A DNA stretch of 23,408 bases from an uncultured Paenibacillaceae bacterium. GTDB lineage: Bacteria > Bacillota > Bacilli > Aneurinibacillales > Aneurinibacillaceae. Below are positions 21,220-23,408 of the stretch, in pieces. Location of the stretch: positions 1 through 23,408 of the forward strand of contig CALNBV010000069.1 in NCBI GenBank assembly GCA_937874515.1, written 5' to 3'. A program made the position numbers and the translations under genes. The notes beneath the pieces were generated by a model that saw only the letters and a program-made list of their open reading frames with translations, made no database searches and was not told where the DNA came from. The first letter of the stretch is position 1; each line of letters begins with the position of its first letter.

Positions 21220-21816
21220 GTGTATTACCCTGAGCCCATTTCAAAATTAATCGATGGTTTTATGAAGTTGCCAGGAATTGGTCCTAAGACAGCTTCACGC
21301 TTGGCCTTTTTTGTGTTGGGCATGAAAGAAGAAGATGTAATGGAACTTGCGAAAGCCCTGGTCAATGCAAAACGCAATCTTATTTATTGTTCCCAGTGTC
21401 AGAATATTACAGATGTTGACCCTTGTCGCATTTGTGGGGATTCTTCTCGTGACCGCTCTGTCATTTGTGTTGTGCAGGAACCAAAAGATGTGATTGCTAT
21501 GGAACGCACACGTGAATTTTCAGGTGATTATCATGTTCTCCATGGAGCAATCTCACCTATGGATGGCATTGGCCCTGAAGATGTTCGGATTCCAGAATTG
21601 TTAAAGCGGCTTCATAATGAAGAAATAAAAGAGATTATTTTAGCGACCAACCCTACTATTGAGGGAGAGGCAACTGCTATGTATATTTCCCGCCTCATCA
21701 AACCAACAGGAATTCGTGTTACACGAATTGCAAGGGGTATTCCTGTAGGTGGAGATTTGGAATATGCTGATGAGGTTACCATATCAAAAGCCCTTGAAGG
21801 AAGAAGAGAAATATAG
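21220..21816 (+). CDS. recR: Recombination mediator protein RecR
   Basis: RecR works with RecO and RecF to load RecA on single-stranded DNA during gap repair. In order: an N-terminal helix-hairpin-helix (MKLPGIGPKTASRLAFF, about 16-32), a four-Cys zinc finger (CSQCQN ... CRICG, about 57-72), a Toprim domain starting VICVVQEPKDVIAMERT (about 80-96), and the Walker B-like end ARGIPVGGDLEYADEVTISK. The 198 residues are full length. The start is GTG at 21220 (VYYPEPISKLI) with GGGGAG about 6 nt upstream. It is the third gene of the dnaX operon, which ends at the terminator that follows. Confidence 0.97.
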   Translation: MYYPEPISKLIDGFMKLPGIGPKTASRLAFFVLGMKEEDVMELAKALVNAKRNLIYCSQCQNITDVDPCRICGDSSRDRSVICVVQEPKDVIAMERTREFSGDYHVLHGAISPMDGIGPEDVRIPELLKRLHNEEIKEIILATNPTIEGEATAMYISRLIKPTGIRVTRIARGIPVGGDLEYADEVTISKALEGRREI

Positions 21817-21823
21817 GTAAACT

Positions 21824-21853
21824 AAAAGCGACCCTTTAATAGGGCGCTTTTTT
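21824..21853 (+). terminator. Intrinsic terminator after recR
   Basis: AAAAGCG (21824-21830), a bulged A, then CCCT pairs with AGGGCGCTTTT (from 21841) around a TTAAT loop, followed directly by a run of T. It closes the dnaX-ebfC-recR transcript. Confidence 0.85.
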
Positions 21854-21855
21854 GG

Positions 21856-21888
21856 TTATGCAGCATGAATTCAGTTTTTTCTGCATAA
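21856..21888. repeat. 8-bp inverted repeat upstream of the CPBP gene
   Basis: TTATGCAG (21856-21863) and CTGCATAA (21881-21888) are exact inverted copies separated by 17 bases, located between the recR terminator and the CPBP start. It may be an operator or hairpin, or chance; no function can be read from it. Confidence 0.4.
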
Positions 21889-21914
21889 GTTGTACCAAGT
21901 ATAGAGGTGAGCCT

Positions 21915-22865
21915 GTGGAGAGACGGCAAGGTTTGGAAAAAGGGGCAGTATGGTCTGCCATGTTTTTATTGGGAGGATATTTTACCTCTTTGCTTGTGGA
22001 ATACGCTTCCCTCAATTTTATTGTGACACCGGAAGGGAACTGGAGAATTGAGCATGTAAGTGATGTAAGTATTTGGATTTCCTTATTTGCCATGGGGACA
22101 CTTGTTTTAAGTATTATTCCAGCATTTTTCTTCATTGTTTCCTTACATAAAATAAGAAAGAACCAGTGGACAAGTAAGAATGACAGGGTCCCACTTAAAG
22201 GGTTGTTATTTTATTTTGCGTTATATCAAGCAGGTTTTGGCATTTCAAGCCTTGTTTATTTTTTCCTCCCTTATCCTCTTTTTCAAGATGGGACAGTAGG
22301 AAGCATTATAGAAGGTTCACTTCCCCAATTATTAATGTTAGGTTCGGCTCTTTATTTGTTTAAAGGGAGACTGAGTGAACTAGGTTTTGTTACCCCGCAA
22401 AAATGGCTGTGGCTTGTTCCTTTTGTTGTATTTTTTTACTTTTTTAATGTAACCTGGTTAGATGAATTAATTACTTTCCCTCTGGCAGATTGGTTACACT
22501 TAGAAGTGGATTCCTGGCGGGAATCAAAAATTTCTGAAGAAGTGCTTAGAGCGAAAAACATTGGTTTATTTACAGGTTTATTAGATGTATTGATTGTTGG
22601 ATTACTTGTGCCTATTGCGGAAGAGACTATGTTTCGCGGTGTAGTACAAACAAAGCTGGCACAAAAATATGGGCATGCTCTTGGTATTATTCTTACAAGT
22701 TTTCTCTTTGCATTTATTCATATTGATCTTGTATTGTTTGCTCCTATTTTTGTCATGAGTCTGATGCTTGGTTGGCTAAGATACTATTTTAAAAGTATTT
22801 GGGCAGCCATTTTATTTCATTCTTTGAATAACTCCGTATCAATCATTGTTTATTATTTTCAGTAA
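21915..22865 (+). CDS. CPBP family intramembrane metalloprotease
   Basis: This is a multi-span membrane protein of the CPBP (CAAX protease and bacteriocin-processing, Abi) family, glutamate-type intramembrane proteases. Active-site motifs are near the C-terminus: EETMFRGVVQ (EExxxR), FAFIHID (FxxxH) and HSLNNS. About eight hydrophobic segments are visible. The frame is open back to a TTG at 21852, but that would start inside the recR terminator. GTG at 21915 (VERRQGLEKG) has AGAGGTGA 4-5 nt before it, giving 316 residues. It stands between recR and bofA, where B. subtilis has yaaL. Possible roles include peptide maturation or bacteriocin self-immunity; the substrate is unknown. Confidence 0.88.
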   Translation: MERRQGLEKGAVWSAMFLLGGYFTSLLVEYASLNFIVTPEGNWRIEHVSDVSIWISLFAMGTLVLSIIPAFFFIVSLHKIRKNQWTSKNDRVPLKGLLFYFALYQAGFGISSLVYFFLPYPLFQDGTVGSIIEGSLPQLLMLGSALYLFKGRLSELGFVTPQKWLWLVPFVVFFYFFNVTWLDELITFPLADWLHLEVDSWRESKISEEVLRAKNIGLFTGLLDVLIVGLLVPIAEETMFRGVVQTKLAQKYGHALGIILTSFLFAFIHIDLVLFAPIFVMSLMLGWLRYYFKSIWAAILFHSLNNSVSIIVYYFQ

Positions 22866-22925
22866 AGTAGAGATGTTATGAATCAAATCAATGCCTGACC
22901 CCCTAAAGAAAATGGAGGGATAATG

Positions 22926-23198
22926 ATGAACATTCTTACGATTGTGTTGATTGTTGTTGTTGCGGGAATTGTTTTGTTATTTATGAGCCATTCGCAATGG
23001 AAACCAGTACGTTGGATTGGTTGGATGATTGGTCAGTTAGTTCTTGGCAGTATTATTCTTTTTATTTTCAATTTTGCTGCCCAGTCCTTTTCATTTAATA
23101 TCCCAATTAATCCCGTAACTTCTTCCGTAACTGGATTTCTAGGTCTACCTGGTTTGGCAACCCTCGTTATCATTAAACAGTTTTTTTTGGCAGGATAA
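22926..23198 (+). CDS. bofA: Pro-sigma-K processing inhibitor BofA
   Basis: BofA sits in the outer forespore membrane with SpoIVFA and holds the SpoIVFB protease inactive, so that pro-sigma-K is cut only after a forespore signal. The 90-91 residues show two hydrophobic segments (ILTIVLIVVVAGIVLLFM and MIGQLVLGSIILFIFNFA). The family end block follows, with IPINPVTSSVTGFLGLPG then LATLVIIKQFFL. There are two adjacent ATG codons (22923 and 22926); GGAGG ends at 22918, so the second gives the better 7-nt spacing and is chosen, though either is possible. Its position before the first rRNA operon is the same as in B. subtilis. Confidence 0.92.
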   Translation: MNILTIVLIVVVAGIVLLFMSHSQWKPVRWIGWMIGQLVLGSIILFIFNFAAQSFSFNIPINPVTSSVTGFLGLPGLATLVIIKQFFLAG

Positions 23199-23228
23199 AT
23201 TTAACTTTATAAATTTCTTTAATTTTAT

Positions 23229-23257
23229 TTGACAAATAATTTTTAAAGTGATATATT
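23229..23257 (+). promoter_or_regulatory. Ribosomal RNA operon promoter
   Basis: A perfect -35 TTGACA (23229-23234), a 17-bp spacer and TATATT (23252-23257), one base off the -10 consensus, with an AT-rich stretch upstream that could act as an UP element. It lies about 137 bases before the 16S start. Confidence 0.88.
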
Positions 23258-23284
23258 TTAAAAGTCGCCGCAAAAACGGCAGAT

Positions 23285-23304
23285 TGTTCCTTGAAAACTG
23301 AACA
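23285..23304 (+). promoter_or_regulatory. rRNA leader antitermination (boxA-like) sequence
   Basis: TGTTCCTTGAAAACTGAACA is the leader element commonly seen ahead of Bacillales 16S and 23S genes and resembles the boxA antitermination site. It marks the transcribed leader of an rRNA operon. Confidence 0.65.
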
Positions 23305-23393
23305 GTGAAAAGCTAGAATGCGATCCTAATCAATTTTTTGATTTTAATTTTTAAATAGCTAGCAAAGCTTGAAGTTCAGGCAAAACTTTTACC

Positions 23394-23408
23394 TTTATTG
23401 GAGAGTTT
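23394..23408 (+). rRNA. 16S ribosomal RNA, 5' end only
   Basis: TTTATTGGAGAGTTT at the window edge matches the first bases of Bacillales 16S rRNA (B. subtilis differs by one base, TTTATCGGAGAGTTT). Only 15 bases are in the window. The promoter, leader and position after bofA support the call. Confidence 0.85.

Noticed and set aside
1..23408. CRISPR array, insertion sequence, prophage attachment site or tRNA gene
   Set aside because: I saw no regularly spaced repeats, transposase, integrase or tRNA cloverleaf pattern in the window.

Overview
The window looks like a chromosomal segment of a low-GC, endospore-forming Bacillales bacterium. Evidence: a complete germinant-receptor operon, a BofA (SpoIVF/pro-sigma-K checkpoint) gene, strong AGGAGG-type ribosome binding sites, GTG/TTG starts, and the order tadA ... 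SRP RNA - dnaX - ebfC - recR ... bofA - 16S rRNA. That order matches the origin-proximal region of Bacillus subtilis, but here extra genes are inserted and yaaL is absent. The exact genus cannot be read from the sequence.

Layout. 1-3.6 kb (minus strand): a gerA-gerB-gerC type operon. Its gerB/gerC junction carries a perfect 46-bp inverted repeat, and its gerC reading frame is short at the C-terminus. 3.7-6.3 kb (plus): a three-gene ABC importer of the sulfonate/nitrate/pyrimidine-precursor type (lipoprotein, ATPase, permease). 6.4-9.5 kb (plus): argJ followed 35 nt later by a GlmS-like gene whose catalytic N-terminal Cys is Ser and which has no glmS ribozyme in front of it. 9.5-10.8 kb (minus): a DUF523 protein and an unrecognised single-span membrane protein. 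10.9-11.5 kb (plus): a TetR regulator with a palindrome just ahead of its RBS. 11.5-13.4 kb (minus): tadA, an ApbE-like flavin transferase with altered metal ligands, and a small anchored protein with an 11-Asp run. 13.4-15.1 kb (minus): a two-gene operon pairing an OlsB-type GNAT N-acyltransferase with an HtrB/LpxL-type acyltransferase, which suggests an acylated amino-acid lipid. 15.2-15.9 kb (plus): hemolysin III/PAQR protein. 15.9-16.2 kb: SRP RNA with promoter and bidirectional terminator. 16.2-17.6 kb (minus): an aromatic-acid type MFS transporter. 17.6-18.0 kb: a regulatory region with two Spo0A-box matches and a full sigma-H consensus promoter. 18.0-19.1 kb (plus): a soluble PAS-histidine kinase, very likely a sporulation kinase. 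19.1-23.2 kb (plus): dnaX-ebfC-recR, a CPBP membrane protease and bofA. 23.2-23.4 kb: ribosomal RNA promoter, leader and the first bases of 16S rRNA.

How the genes fit together. Three parts concern the spore cycle: the germinant receptor, the Spo0A/sigma-H controlled kinase and BofA. dnaX-ebfC-recR, tadA, the SRP RNA and the rRNA operon are housekeeping. The points most worth a second look are the Cys-to-Ser GlmS paralogue paired with argJ, the large inverted repeat that buries the gerC ribosome binding site, the OlsB/HtrB lipid operon, the sigma-H/0A-box architecture before the kinase, and an A7 tract in dnaX where a slip in either direction ends translation within three codons.
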